From Amaranthus tricolor (Eukaryota > Streptophyta > Magnoliopsida > Caryophyllales > Amaranthaceae): a stretch of DNA of 64,000 nt. The stretch covers positions 1,061,460 to 1,125,459 of the forward strand of contig NC_080049.1 of the NCBI RefSeq assembly GCF_026212465.1. Direction: 5' to 3'. This document shows positions 1 to 13,099 of the stretch, one piece after another (within the stretch, counting starts at the first letter, position 1; every line of letters begins with the position of its first letter). The translations under genes and the position numbers were made by a program. The notes under the pieces were generated by a model. It worked only from the letters and a program-made list of their open reading frames with translations, made no database searches and had not been told where the DNA came from.

Positions 1-244
1 TTATCGTTTTATTTTTTAAAACAAGATATTCCATAAAGTTGAGTGGAATTATCCTAACGTGATTACATGTACTCTAAACTAATTTCTAACTTTTTAAGAA
101 GTCATGTGGTCAAATTTATTTTTTTTTCTTTTCAAAAAAGATTAAATTTCTTGGTAGAATATTCTTTTACTATAATGTATTTATACATTATTTTATAAAG
201 CTACAACTTTCTCTAAATTATTTCATATTTGTCATGCATTCCAG
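1..244 (+). other. 3' part of intron 1 of RLP gene 1
   Basis: This stretch ends in a TTCCAG acceptor directly before the coding exon. It closely matches the 3' halves of the introns of gene 2 (about 17395-17638) and gene 3 (about 50430-50671), including the segment about a 'gtcatgtggtcaaat' motif. Exon 1 of this gene must lie to the left of the window. Confidence 0.8.
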
Positions 245-1479
245 GATACAATGTCACGAATTTTAAAAACTATTCTATCTGCAACTTGGTTGATATTCAA
301 ATCCTTGATTTATCTTATAACAAGTTTAATGGAGAAGTTCCTCATTGCTTGGGCAATAATAGTACTCAATTAGTTGTATTGAATCTCCAATCAAATAATT
401 TCAAGGGCATCATTCCATCAGCATTTTCTACTTGTGATTTATTAGAATATGTAGATTTCACTGACAATCAGTTAGAAGGATCTATACCAAGGTCTTTATC
501 TAAATGTCAAAACTTGAAAGTCCTAAATTTGAGGAACAACAAATTCAAAGATGTATTCCCCTATTGGTTAGGTAGCCTTCCGTCTTTAGAGGTTCTCAGC
601 CTACCCTTTAATAAATTTCATGGAGATATAAGCAACAATTTATCAAAGATTGCAACATCTCCTTTTTCAAATCTACAAATTCTCGACCTTTCAAACAATA
701 ATTTCTGTGGTAAGTTGCCATTCATGTACATCAAACAATTTCGTTCCATGATGGACATGTCTACTACTATAGGAAGTCCAAGGTACTTAGAAGATGAATT
801 TGGTAATTATAATATATATATGTACTCCATCAAGATGATAATAAAGGGGAAGCAACTGGAATATAAGAAGATAATTACTTCTATGTCAACATTTGATATG
901 TCTAATAATCACTTTGAAGGAGAGATTCCACATTCTATAGGGATGTTGCGAGCACTTCGAAATCTTAATCTCTCGCATAACCTCCTTACAGGAAACATCC
1001 CTCCATCCATCGGGAACTTATCATTGTTGGATGGTTTAGACCTATCACCAAATAGGCTTATCGGTGAAATCCCTCAAGAACTTGTTAGTTTAACATTTCT
1101 CGAGGTTTTTAATGTTTCATATAATCAACTGGAAGGGCCTATACCCCATGGTAACAATTTTGATACCTTCTTATCTGATTCGTACCAGGGAAATCTTGAA
1201 TTGTGTGGAGCACCATTACTTGAATGCAGAAACAATAATGTTGTGCAATCTTTGAACAATGATAATGTGGAAGAAAAAACAAAATTATCGATGTGGGAAG
1301 TTGTAGTGATTGGATTTGTAAGTGGTACAATAGTTGGTTTGGCTTGGGGGTACTACATATTGTCAGTAGGGAAGCCTTTTTGGCTTTTTAAATTGTTGAA
1401 CAAGATGGAATGGGCTTTACTTGATTTTCATGACCACCATTTCAGTAGAAGAAGTAGAACAAGAAGAATAAAGAACTAA
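245..1479 (+). CDS. LRR receptor-like protein, gene 1, last exon (partial gene)
   Basis: This is the terminal exon of a receptor-like protein, a plasma-membrane pattern-recognition type receptor with no kinase. The open frame begins two bases after the AG acceptor at 243-244; in genes 2 and 3 the same acceptor completes a split Gly codon. It encodes about six LRRs (LxxLxLxxNxFxGxIP pattern), then the variable island with the conserved KG..LEYKKI block, four more LRRs, a C-terminal Cys-containing cap (ELCGAPLLEC), an acidic stretch, one membrane helix with GxxxG spacing (GFVSGTIVGLAWG) and a tail of about 36 residues ending in Arg/Lys. No stop or frameshift interrupts it. The upstream exon (signal peptide and LRR array) is outside the window, so integrity of the whole gene cannot be judged. 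In the family, such receptors signal through SOBIR1/BAK1-type kinases; that is inferred here from layout only. Confidence 0.88.
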
Positions 1480-4348
1480 AAGTGATCATCTATCTGAGAA
1501 AGTTTTCATTTGTAGCAAGAAGTAGAGTATGATGGAATGGGCCCTTTTGGGCTTTACTTGAATTTGTAGCATTTCCTTTTTCTTTTCACTGTACTTTATT
1601 CATAATTATATTTTGTGATAATAGCATTGTTTTTCCATAAAAAAATTATAAATGTGTTCCAAATGGGTGAATGTGATAATCTATCTAAGAAAGAAACATT
1701 TCATTTCATGAGATGTCTATAAAGCATAAAATGTCATGTTTTCCACTGCATTGTTAAGTTAGTTGATTTCGTTTTTCCAAGTTTGATCATTAAATTAATT
1801 TTCAGCTTTTACTATATTTACAATAACACAACCCCGACCGTGGGTGTAAGCGAGGAGTGTTGCCGCCTAGGGCTCAATCTTGAAAAGGGCCAATAACTTA
1901 AGTCACCATTAAATTTAATCGTCATTTTCAAGTTGGGAAAAGAAAATAAAATGTTAGATTATTATTTTCCTACTTTTCTCTCAGTCTCTCTTAATCTTTC
2001 CTTTTTTCAATTAGTCGTAAATTAATTCTAATAAAATGATTAAAAATTTTTCAAAACATCACAATTTTCAACTGTTAAAAGTAATTGTAGTCTTTACCCA
2101 GAAATGGTCACACAATGCCATGGATAAATAACAGACTTTTTTCTGTTCTTCAGAGTTTGCCAATTTATTTCTCGTTTCACTATTCATCTACAAATTTTAA
2201 TAATCCAAATTCAAGAAAAAGATTAAGAGAAAGAATTTGTGCCTTTATTTTCTTGTTGATTAAGAGAAAGAATTTCTTCACTCTTCTTTACTTGTACCAT
2301 TTGTTTTTTCACACTTTTCAATATACAAATTCAATCGTTAATATCTCTATTTATGCTATTAAAAAATTGTGGAAACTAGAAATTAATAAACATTGAATCG
2401 AAACAATTCAAATAAGGTCTCATATATTTTAACTTATAAATTACTAAAAATATAAAAGTGAGTTTGCTTATAAAACACGGAATTGGCATGACTTATAAAT
2501 TACTTATAATGTAAGATATTTTATTCATTCTAATTTTGGTGGGACATCTAAAAGAAATTGGCATGACTTTTATACGGAATTGATTTTAACTTATGAATTT
2601 GTTTAAACTATTTTTCTTTTTAATAAAGCTGAATTTGACAAACATTTAGATATTCCTTTTTTCTTGAATTCAACTTATGAATTTGTAATAATGAAGTTTA
2701 TAAATTGTTGTAGTCTCTTTTTATTTTTGGAAGTATTTTTACGGTGTAGTCTCTTTTTAGTTATTGATGTTAAGTAGTGATAATTAGAATGAAATTTTGT
2801 ATTAAGTTTTATAAAATGTGCTATTTTATTTTCAATTTTTGATTGCCAAGTCGTAATACCATCTTGTAAAAGTCATGGTCATGGTCATCAGCCTAGTGTC
2901 CCGCACAAAGTTACGGTCCGAGGGGAGAAGTAACGGACATATCATACCCATTCCCATCTTGTATAATCTATTTCAATTATAGAATATAATTTCATATATT
3001 TTAAAAGTGAATTGAATTATATGTTAAACTCATATCATGTTGAGTTCATCAAAATGTATTATTTGGATTGCATTGAAATTATTTTGTTATTTATAACTAA
3101 TTTGTAGTGTTTAATACTAATAAATACTGATTTTTACCTAATTGAATTTATATTTACTAAAAACTCGTTTTAATCAAATTTTAATGATTTGCACTTATTT
3201 TATAAAAAACTGAATGTTATTGCTTGCATATTATTTTTCTCATTCAAAATTACTAATTTAATGTGAAGTACTAGTGAGTAAAAAAAATTTTATTGACTAA
3301 AACTGGATTTTTACCCATAACAATTACTAACTAATTTTTACACATTAAGCTGATTTTTTTCTATATAAACTAATAAATTTTATCAAACTTTAATTATAAT
3401 TACTAAAAAATATAAATTTAAGATAAATCAAATAAGTTATTAATTAAAAAATCAAAATATCAAGAAGTTTGATAAAGTGGGAATGATTGTATAAGAACAT
3501 ATCATGATTGGGGGGGTTTGATAAATCTATTATAATGTTTTTTTGGTGGTAATAAAAATAAATAAAAATATATTCAAACCATATATAAAAGTTCGAAATT
3601 ATGATCCTTTTATTTTGCTATACAATACATAAAAATCTCTCACTTTAATTTCGATTTTATCAATATAGCAAAATCAAAGAGACGGGATTTTATCAATGTA
3701 GCAAAATCAAAGAGACGGATGAGTACATATATCCTCAATATCCTCCCTTAAAAATTTTGATAAAACAAAAACATTTTTGTATTAGAGTAAGACTCTATTA
3801 ATTAATTTTCAATATTCAATTATATAAAAAATTTATTATTTCTCATTAACTAATACAATAATCAATCGAGCTACTACTATCATACAATTAACTAAAAGTA
3901 TTGAAAAATTCCATGTGGCACACTCACAGTAAAAATTTTCCACATGTAATAATTAAATTGGTTAATTGCTATATCTATTGAACTACATAAGGTAAAGTTA
4001 ATTTTATTCTATTACATATTATTATATTTTATTATATTTTTACTATATTGATTGTTTATATGAATAAATTTATAAAACAAGACATTAAAAAAATAATATA
4101 TTATGTTTTTTACATATCTTAACATAAAACATAAAAAATAAGAAATTAATTTTTTTGTATAAAGTATTCGTTAGACAGAGGTAAATTGTGGGTCGTATTT
4201 TTAAATTAATATTTGTATACTTTTGATTATCTATTTTTTTTTGTGTTTTTTATAGTGTATTATAAAGTATTCTACGTCCTACGAAATTAATCTCAAGTAT
4301 ATATTTTGTACAAATCAAGAAAGGGGAGGAATAATGATAAAAAAAATA
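1480..4348. repeat. Downstream flank of gene 1, duplicated after genes 2 and 3
   Basis: No gene is visible here. The sequence is closely similar to the block after gene 2 (18868 onward) and, for its first kilobase, to the block after gene 3 (51907-52848). Landmarks shared by all three are the 'aaccccgacc.tgggtgtaagcgagg' stretch (near 1831, 19217, 52251) and the run up to 'gagtttgct' near 2460. The part from about 2955 to 3740 is the reverse complement of the sequence upstream of genes 2 and 3. A short open frame at 2115-2396 is not conserved as coding in the copies. Confidence 0.8.
2955..3740 (+). repeat. Inverted-repeat arm, right-hand type, behind gene 1
   Basis: Read as reverse complement, this matches the upstream flanks of gene 2 (about 14505-15145) and gene 3 (about 47265-47885). 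Examples are 'aatttcatatattttaaaag' and the 'ttttattttgctatacaatacataaaaa' region. Direct-orientation copies occur at about 20390-21160 and 22560-23360. Divergence between arms is clearly greater than between same-orientation copies. No internal gene. Confidence 0.7.
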
Positions 4349-4576
4349 CTCCCTTCATCCCACTTATCTAACATTATTTGCTATCTCACTCATTTTAAAT
4401 CATTTCTGTTTTTGGACAATGGTCCATCACTTTTTTTTTATCTCATCCATACATGTTAAGTCTCATTTATTAATTTCTTTCACACAATTTATTTTTTCTT
4501 TAATTAATATAAAATATCCACATTCTTATAAAATAATCAATTTCTCTTTTGTCACTAATTTAAAGGGACGGAATAG
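4349..4576. mobile_element. Stowaway-type MITE, copy A
   Basis: It begins CTCCCTTCATCCC and ends GGGACGGAATAG, imperfect inverted termini of the Stowaway (Tc1/mariner) kind, flanked by TA on both sides (4347-4348 and 4577-4578). The same insertion is present after gene 2 (23975-24186) and in the gene 3 flank (54979-55205), so it predates the block duplications. Non-coding; the small open frame inside is not a gene. Confidence 0.75.
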
Positions 4577-6308
<1,732 letters not shown>

Positions 6309-6566
6309 CTTCCTCAACACCATTTTAATTGTCCCATTTGCTTGGGCACGATTATTAAGGGTGGTGTGGAGTCCATTAAAAAGATGGTAGTTAAGTAAGT
6401 AGTGAAGGGTAGTTGGGTAAGTAAGGTATATGAGGGTATATTCGTAATTACATGTGTGAACTAAGGGTATTTAGGTAAAAAAAGAATTGACAAAAATAGA
6501 AATGTGACAACTAAAATGATTTTGTCAAATAAGAAAATGTGACAACTAAAATAATGTGGGGGGGAG
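6309..6566. mobile_element. Stowaway-type MITE
   Basis: Terminal inverted repeats begin CTTCCTCAACACCATTTTAA and, on the opposite strand from the right end, CTCCCCCCCACATTATTTTA. TA target-site duplications lie at 6307-6308 and 6567-6568. Non-coding. Confidence 0.75.
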
Positions 6567-7008
6567 TATTATATGATGTAAAGTAAAAACAAACAACTCA
6601 TATACCGAGATTTTAAACATTATTAGCAGTATTATTCGGAAAAATAATAATAAAAAAAAGGAGCAGTTAGGCAGGAATACTACACGGATTAATCATCCTT
6701 TGATTTGTGATGAATTTTAATTGTAACATTATTAATAAATCATTTCTTAATGTTACATGAGTCCACCCAGAAGCTAACGCAATGTCATATTGATTTGAAA
6801 TTATAATTGCAAATATAAGCATTACACAAGAAAACTTTTCCATGCTTGATAAAAATAAATAAATAAATAAATAAAATAAAATAAAATAACTAAAATGATT
6901 CGTTTGATAAAAATTTAAATGTTTTTTCTACGATATTTATGACTAGATTAGCAATATAATCGCTTATATTTATATCATTATATGGTGATAATGCAGATTT
7001 TTTTTACA
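6567..7008. other. Intergenic with short A-rich microsatellites
   Basis: No gene seen. An (AAAT)n/(AAAAT)n run lies at about 6849-6890. Confidence 0.6.
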
Positions 7009-8249
7009 CCTGGATCCGGATCCGTGAATTTCATATGGATCCGGTGCCGACCCGAATCCGCTGGGTCCAAAAAATTAGGATCTAGATCCGTCAAAACAGA
7101 TCCGGATCCAGGATCCATTGTGATCTCTACTCTCACCCATTTCATGCTTCACATCTCATTCCTGAAATCCTCCTCACTTTCTTACTTCATTTCATCCTTG
7201 TCTCTCGATCTCACTGGTTTGTCGCCCTGTCTTCCTTTATTGCTTCATTTCATCTTTGTCTCTCGATCTATTCTTGAACATTCATAAGGTTAGTTCATGT
7301 TTTTCATTGTTTGATGTTTGAGTTCGTTTATTCAGAAATTTGAGGGTTCTAATTTGGATTTTTGGTTGCTTGAATTTTGTTTGTCATTCTTGAACATTCA
7401 TAAGTTTAGTTCATTTTTTTCATTGATTGATCTTTGAGTTCGTTTATTTAGAAATTTGAATTTTTGAATGTTGGTCGTTGATAATGATCTATATTACTAC
7501 TTGTTTGGTTTAATTTGTTTTTTTATGACTGGGTCATTTATTTTGATTTCTCGAATTCTTATTGGCTTCTTCACATTTTAGGGTTCATCAAATTTTAGGG
7601 CTTTTCAAATGCAACCCTAAGTTTTAGTTTTGATGTTGATTTCATCTTGAGATAATAAATTAACTTGTATTTGTAGTTTATAGTTTTTATGGTTAATTAC
7701 TAATATGTGATTTTTGGTACTCGATCAATTGGTATGAATTTTAGTAGTTAAGATTTTGTTGGTTCGTTCGTTTTTTGTTTGTTTGATTCGTCTTGATGAG
7801 GCTTCACTACGAAGTTATGAATTGCTCGAAAATGAGACCGATGGATTGCCATTGTTATTGATAGTAGAAGAATTGCTAGAAAGAGGATACTCTTGTGTAA
7901 CATACTGATGCTCTTTTGTATGCTTTGTTCTTATTTCTCAATGGCTGGATAAAGTGCGTAAAAAGCCTCTGATTCAAAATGTGATAAAATGAAAGAGCGT
8001 AGGCATAGCTACATTTTTCTTATTGCTATGTGAACAATTCTACATAATGTTATATGTTATACCAACTTGTTTATCAATTGCTTGAGTTCGTCATTTCTAA
8101 TGCATATTGTCTTGTTTGGCGTACGATCTTGTTTTTTAATGAAGAATTATTGTCTAACGGAATGTTTGAATCAAGATTTTTGAAGAGTATTTGCTTGAGA
8201 TCACTTAATTTCTTGTTTTTGCATGAAACTTGAAATATGTAAAATATTA
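7009..8249. repeat. Dispersed non-coding repeat, left part
   Basis: The first 120 bases are rich in GGATCC/GGATCCGG words, like 55471-55530 and 24366-24483; such degenerate word repeats are common near plant transposon ends. The block 7063-8782 recurs at 55471-57316, where the middle is replaced by a Tat-like fragment. The part 7453-8011 recurs at 42512-43066. The weak open frame at 6982-7287 is not preserved as coding in the copies. Confidence 0.6.
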
Positions 8250-8486
8250 CTCTCTCCTATTCACCTTAAGAGTCTCATTTGACTTTTCACGGATTTTAAG
8301 GAGAGTTAAAAATGGGACCCTAAGGTAGGAAAGAGAGTGGTATTATGGGTTTTTAATGTAAGGGAGGAAAATTAGTATGGGTAATAGAGGGTACACTTGA
8401 AAATAGGATAAAGCTACTAAGGGCATAAAAGTCAAAAACCCATAACCATAAAAGAAAATGGGATACATAAGCTGAATAGGAGGGAG
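8250..8486. mobile_element. Stowaway-type MITE with paralogous empty site
   Basis: Termini CTCTCTCCTATTC and GAATAGGAGGGAG are inverted repeats, flanked by TA at 8248-8249 and 8487-8488. The duplicate block at about 57018-57035 reads straight through without the element and has a single TA, so boundaries and target-site duplication are confirmed within the window. Non-coding. Confidence 0.9.
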
Positions 8487-9049
8487 TATTATGAAACTCA
8501 AAAGTATATCTTAACGACTCTACAACTAGCATGTAAAAAAAGTATATCAATCATCAATTGTTATAAGCATACGAAATTGTTTAAAATAACAATGTTCTTC
8601 AAAATATAAAAACTAAGTAATTTTTTTTAAATAATAAGTTTTTTACTATTAATATTATTTGTTCAAAGTATTATCAATATAATTAATAAAATTGTAAGTT
8701 GACCTAATGATTGAGGGTTTTTCTAAACCTATGACCCATTTATTTGAATTCATTTTGAATTGATTTTAGGTCGGGTCAAAACACTACAAGAAAACTTGTT
8801 TTTAGCAACAAGTTTTAGCAACGACTATATTTTTTTCGTTGCGAAAAATACAAATTGTTGCGAAATCCGTTGTTGTTGCTAAATAATCGTTGCCATAAAA
8901 AAAAGAGCGCGGGCTTTGAAATAATTAATATTTGTTTTTTGCAACGATACCAGTCGTTGCTATAAAGCATTATTAGGTAACGCAACAACACGAGTCGTTG
9001 CGAAAAATTATTTTATGTGTTGCAACAACAATGTCATTGCAAAAAAAAA

Positions 9050-9290
9050 AAAAATTGAAAACCTAAAACACGGGAAATTGGAGAAAGAGAGAAAGCTTGC
9101 TTCAGAAAGCCAAGCCTCACGCGACGCGAAACAGCAAAATCGCCTCCTCCCTGCTTCAAGCCTCCTGCCTGCTTGCCTCGCCTCCGGCCTCCCCACGTCG
9201 ACGTCGTACCTCCGGCGCTTCCGTCCCTGCCTCCCCAGTGCCACCGGCCACCGCCGTCACGCCGTACGTTTAATCGTTTATGAACCCTAA
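9050..9290 (+). other. GC-rich island inside the CACTA element
   Basis: About 240 bases far richer in G+C than anything near it, with several CpG and CGTCG words. It resembles a plant 5' UTR or first exon. Overlapping small open frames exist on both strands (9015-9290 + and 9008-9244 -), and neither resembles a known protein. It is probably captured or promoter-proximal sequence of the element. Confidence 0.5.
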
Positions 9291-9299
9291 TTTTTGAAT

Positions 9300-9850
9300 G
9301 TTGGTTTTGTCGATTGTTGTTTACTCGTTTTGATGCCGGTTTTGATAATTGATATTGATTCTCTATTTCTCTTGATCTTGATGTTCTGAATCAAATGTTG
9401 AAGATGAATGTTGGTTTTGATGCTGGTTTTGATTTTTGAATGTTGGTTTTGTCGAGTATGTCGACTGTGGTTTACTCGTTTTGATGCTGGTTTTGATAAT
9501 TGATTTTGATTCTCTATTTCTCTTGATCTTGATGTTCTGAATCAAATGGTGAAGATGAATGTTGGTTTTGAATGCTGGTTTTCATCATTCGTTTTCTTTT
9601 TGATTTTATGGTGAAGATGAATCAAAATATGAATGCTGGCCTGGTTTTGATGCTTGAATGTTGATTTTGTCGACTGTCGTTTACTCGTTTTGATGCTGGT
9701 TTTGATAATTGATATTGATTCTCTATTTCTCTTGATCTTGATGTTCTGAATCAAATGGTGAAGATGAATGTTGGTTTTGAATGCTGGTTTTCATCATTCG
9801 TTTTCTTTTTGATTTTATGGTGAAGATGAATCAAAATATGAATGCTGGTT
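9300..9850. repeat. Degenerate tandem repeats in the CACTA element
   Basis: A unit containing 'attctctatttctcttgatc' occurs three times (near 9358, 9508 and 9718). A longer stretch with 'gttttcatcattcgttttc' is repeated at about 9550 and 9760, a 210-bp spacing. The mirrored minus-strand open frames are by-products. Confidence 0.75.
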
Positions 9851-10097
9851 TTGATGCTTACGGCTTTGATGCTGGAAATATGAATCAAAAGCATTGATCA
9901 CAAGTTAGTTTTCTTAAGCATTGATGAATCTAAATATGAATCATTATAATGCTTAAGTTAGTTTTCTTGCTTTTAATTTGCTATCTGTTGGAAATATGAT
10001 CACAAGCATTGACAGTGTTGTGTGGGTCATCTGAATAAGCAATTCTTTGAAGTTATTAGATGTAAAATCAAACTTGTTTAATGTCTTAATTTGACAA

Positions 10098-10285
10098 ATT
10101 TGGGATTCATACACTGTAAAGGCTCAGACTTTTAAGACCGCCATAGAAGCAGCCTGTATGCTTCTTAGGATAGATGATATAGTGAGTGGCATCAAGAAGA
10201 AGCAGCTCCAGGAGCACAAGCTCCGTCGCAACCATCGATTGAGTAGGCAGATGATGCTGATAATGAACAAATGATACCAGAGTGA
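10098..10285 (+). pseudogene. CCT3: CCT3 (chaperonin TCP-1 gamma) C-terminal exon fragment
   Basis: Reading from 10098 gives IWDSYTVKAQTFKTAIEAAC and then MLLRIDDIVSGIKKKQ, which I recognise as the C-terminal end of the gamma subunit of the cytosolic CCT/TRiC chaperonin; the last part includes equatorial-domain residues. After the KKKQ the frame is lost by one missing base. In the shifted frame the typical Ala/Pro/Gly/Gln tail and the acidic end up to a normal stop at 10283-10285 can still be read, interrupted by one in-frame TAG. The piece is therefore a broken exon copy and not a working gene. Sequence upstream of 10098 has no earlier CCT3 exon. It lies in the same orientation as the other exon-like segments of the CACTA element. 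Confidence 0.88.
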
Positions 10286-10518
10286 AAGTATTAGAACAAG
10301 GAACTTAACAAATTGCCTATCACCCTGCTGCTGGGGTCATGTGACCGGCTTGTGTAGGGGCAAATCATTTTGGTACCATTTTTCGAAGGTCCCTCTTTTT
10401 GGTGGTTTGGTTTAATTTAATCCCTTGTTGCATCTGTTGAGGGTTTGGTTAAACTTTTCTTGAGTAACTTAGCCGGGAACAGAGTAGCCATTCTTTTTCT
10501 TGAATTTTTGACTTTGCA

Positions 10519-10632
10519 GGATGAAAACTGATAAAAAACCACCGCTTGCGACTTGCGAAATCTCCGATGAGGATTCGTGGGCGTCGATCAGTTCTAAAAC
10601 CATCTAACACAAATACACCTTTTCGTACACCA
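10519..10632 (+). other. Exon-like segment, origin unknown
   Basis: It starts after a TTTGCAG acceptor-like site and ends at a CAG/GTATTT donor-like site. One frame is open from about 10529 to the donor and reads ...MRIRGRRSVLKPSNTNTPF.... I do not recognise the protein. Its layout matches the neighbouring captured exons. Confidence 0.4.
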
Positions 10633-11049
10633 GGTATTTTTCTAATCAACACTGTTAATGAGTTTGTTTTTTGTATTACATTTTTATTTCTGGGTTGATA
10701 ATGCTGCTTATTTTTCCAATTAATTCACAAAAGCTTTTTTAATTTATAAATTTTATGAAAAATTTCCATTAGAAATCCTAAATAGCCTTATAATTCCTGT
10801 TGCTGTTTTTTAGCCTTATAATTTCTGGGTTCAATTATGTTCCTTTGATGAATTGGAATGAACTGAAAAAAATTGTAGATTTCTCGTTACGTAAGTTGTT
10901 TATGTCAAAATATCAACTCAACTATCGTATTTTGTTCGATTATCCGATTATCCGATTTCAAAAAAAATTTATTCAATTATCAGAACGACATGACGTTCGT
11001 ATTTTGTACCCCAGCATTGAAACTATTTGATATGATTGCTTTGCTGTAG

Positions 11050-11115
11050 GTCTTCTCATTTGTTTTTGGAGACGGTGATCCAAATCAAGGAATTGAAGAG
11101 AAGAGGTGGAAGCTG
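11050..11115 (+). pseudogene. Captured 22-codon exon resembling the At5g03900-type plastid protein
   Basis: A TGTAG acceptor precedes and a CTG/GTAATG donor follows a 66-base segment with an open frame reading VFSFVFGDGDPNQGIEEKRW and then KL. I associate this with a conserved motif in the uncharacterised chloroplast protein family of Arabidopsis At5g03900; that is memory-based and unchecked. No flanking exons of the same gene are visible, so it is an isolated captured exon. The 'gaagctggtaatgttt' end is partly repeated some 50 bases downstream. Confidence 0.55.
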
Positions 11116-11194
11116 GTAATGTTTGAGCATTGAAATTAGATTGTTCTTTTCAAATTGAAGCTGGTAATGTTTATTCAAGTTGATTTGTATGTTA

Positions 11195-11470
11195 TATCAT
11201 AAGGTAAGTACTATGCTGCATATAGTGGGATCCGTAATTCTATATTGGTGTATGTTTGTTGTTCTCTTCTTGAGTTTATTCAAAATAAGACGGAAAAGTA
11301 TTAGAATACGAGGTAGCTAATTAAGTACGTTATTTCATGAGTTATGTACTATGCTTATGTGCTGCATATAGTGGGATCCATAATTCTGTATTGGTGTATG
11401 TTTGCTGTTCTCTTTTCGAGTTTGTCCAAAATAAGACTAAAAAAATAATAGAATATGAGGTAGCTAATAA
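11195..11470. repeat. Two-copy tandem repeat of about 130 bp
   Basis: 'gctgcatatagtgggatcc' through 'gaggtagctaa' appears at about 11214-11318 and again at about 11361-11467 with scattered differences. It lies inside the CACTA element, between exon-like pieces. Confidence 0.75.
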
Positions 11471-11600
11471 GTTAAGACCATTTGAGCTCTCTTACAGGTC
11501 ATTAGTTTCATGGGTTAGTTTGAAAGGCAGGGCTTCAACAAAGTACTTTACATGTTTATTGCTTGGAGAGTTTTGAATGGATGTTTTGCTTATTTTGCAG

Positions 11601-11725
11601 ATTCAATACAAACGGAGGTGTCAGATTCAATGGAAGCAGATGAAATTGAAGCATCAACTATGGAGATTGAGAATGCAAAGTGCCTATCACTTGTAAATTT
11701 TTACATGAAAACTTGTATATGGTAG
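11601..11725 (+). other. Exon-like acidic segment
   Basis: It follows a TTTTGCAG acceptor-like site. One frame is open for about 41 codons, rich in Glu/Asp/Ser (for example EVSDSMEADEIEASTMEIEN), up to a TAG at 11723. Not recognised. It may be a terminal exon captured together with the upstream pieces. Confidence 0.35.
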
Positions 11726-12337
11726 GAGAATTATTTTGGAAAATTGGTTATACGTTACATGTATATGAATTACGTGTATTTTTGACACACGATAATATTT
11801 GGGACGTGTGATATTTTGGGATACAAATTAATATATAATGATAATCGGTGATATTAGTTTAGTTGGTTATAAATTATTTATTATTTTAATTGTCTAGTTT
11901 ATATATAGATTGTAGATTGTTTTAGAAGATAACAAAGTCGTTGCGAAAAATGTGTACATTTTTTGCAACGGTAATAATTGTTGCTAAAAACATTAATAAC
12001 AAATTTACTTAATTGTTTTCCCTACAGTAAAGTCGTTGCAAAAGATTGACTATCATGTATTGCAACAACTTGAATTGTGTGAAAAACATATATTTAACAA
12101 CGAAAACAGTTGTAGCTAAAAATGCAGAAAATTTGGCAACGAGCTTTTTTGTTGCTAAAAACGTTCGCAGGAATTGCAACGATACTTCTTTTGCAACAAT
12201 AAATCTCGTTGCAAAAAACAGATACCTTTTGCAACCACCATAGTCATTGCTAAAACCTTTAGCTACGGCTGTACCCGCAACAATGGAATTCGTTGCAAAA
12301 AACATTTTTAGCAACAAAATCAGGTTTTTAGCATTTG

Positions 12338-13088
12338 ATATTACTTTTAATCATGTTTTCTTTAATTAATTCTTGTTTTGTTGCATTTGATATGTGTGAG
12401 TAGTTTCTTAATCTAGGGTTAGATGGAACCCTAGCCATGATGTTGATGATGAATTATTGAATCCTAATCCCTTTTTGTTATGCATAATCCTTGTTCATGC
12501 TTGGTTTCTTATGCTAGTTAACTCATGTTTTTCAATAGAAATTTTGGAAATTGTGGTTAACAATTCATTCAATCGCTAACGAAAGTTAGGGTTGACTGAA
12601 TTGCCTTTTAGATCAAGGGCTTGATAATCTTCATGAAAATAGATAGATTTGATTGTTGGATCTTATAGAATGCTATGCTCAATGTCATTACTATACTTGA
12701 TTCCATGAAAATAGGTTTGATAGTATGGTAGTGAAGCTAATAGTCTTTGAAAGGAGTTATTAGTATCTTTAATGGTGTATTCATCCTATTGAACTTGGTT
12801 ATGATTGTAATAAGGGTAGTAGGATCTCATTGTCATCATATCATGCTAGTGGGAAAATTTATCCCTAGATGTTTTAATATCATTAATTTACTTTTCTAAT
12901 TTAATTGCTTGTATTCTAGTCATTTAGTTAGTTTAGACATATATTCTCTGAAATTGTGTGTTACTAAGGATCAATTGGTAGCCAGAAAATAATCATTTAC
13001 TACGTTGTTCCCTGTGGATTCGACCCTAACTGCCGCTGTACTAGTTGCATATTAGGATTTGTTTGATAGTACATAAACGACTTATCAA
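12338..13088. mobile_element. Unclassified ~750-bp insertion flanked by an 11-bp direct repeat
   Basis: TTTAGCATTTG occurs exactly at 12327-12337 and 13089-13099. The segment between has no coding capacity. It contains a 'ccctgtggattcgaccctaa' stretch of a kind often seen in plant LTR elements, and a TG...CA boundary can also be drawn (12336 to 13087), but then no 5-bp target duplication is found. It could be a solo LTR or other retroposed piece. Confidence 0.4.
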
Positions 13089-13099
13089 TTTAGCATTTG

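Larger units (their letters stand above)
8782..12326 (+). mobile_element. Non-autonomous CACTA (EnSpm)-type element carrying host exons
   Basis: The left end is CACTACAAGAAAAC, the canonical CACTA terminus. Both ends (about 8816-9030 and 11935-12326) carry clustered subterminal words built on GCAACGA/TCGTTGC in both orientations, as expected for transposase-binding subterminal repeats of this superfamily. The duplicate block without the insertion is at 57316, where 'tcgggtcaaaa' continues without CACTA. No transposase is present. The right end is damaged: the expected CTTGTAGTG is missing after 'caggttttt'. Inside are a GC-rich island (9050-9290), a tandemly repeated stretch (9300-9850), a CCT3 exon fragment, a second host-like exon and other exon-like pieces, all on the + strand. 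This is the composition of a gene-capturing (Pack-CACTA) element. Confidence 0.8.

Noticed and set aside
2115..2396. 93-codon open frame behind gene 1
   Set aside because: The duplicated copies behind genes 2 and 3 carry indels that break this frame, so it is not conserved as protein.
9363..9754. Two minus-strand frames sharing the start MIQNIKIKRNRES
   Set aside because: They come from the tandem repeats inside the CACTA element and are low-complexity Gln/Asn/Lys/Ser sequence.
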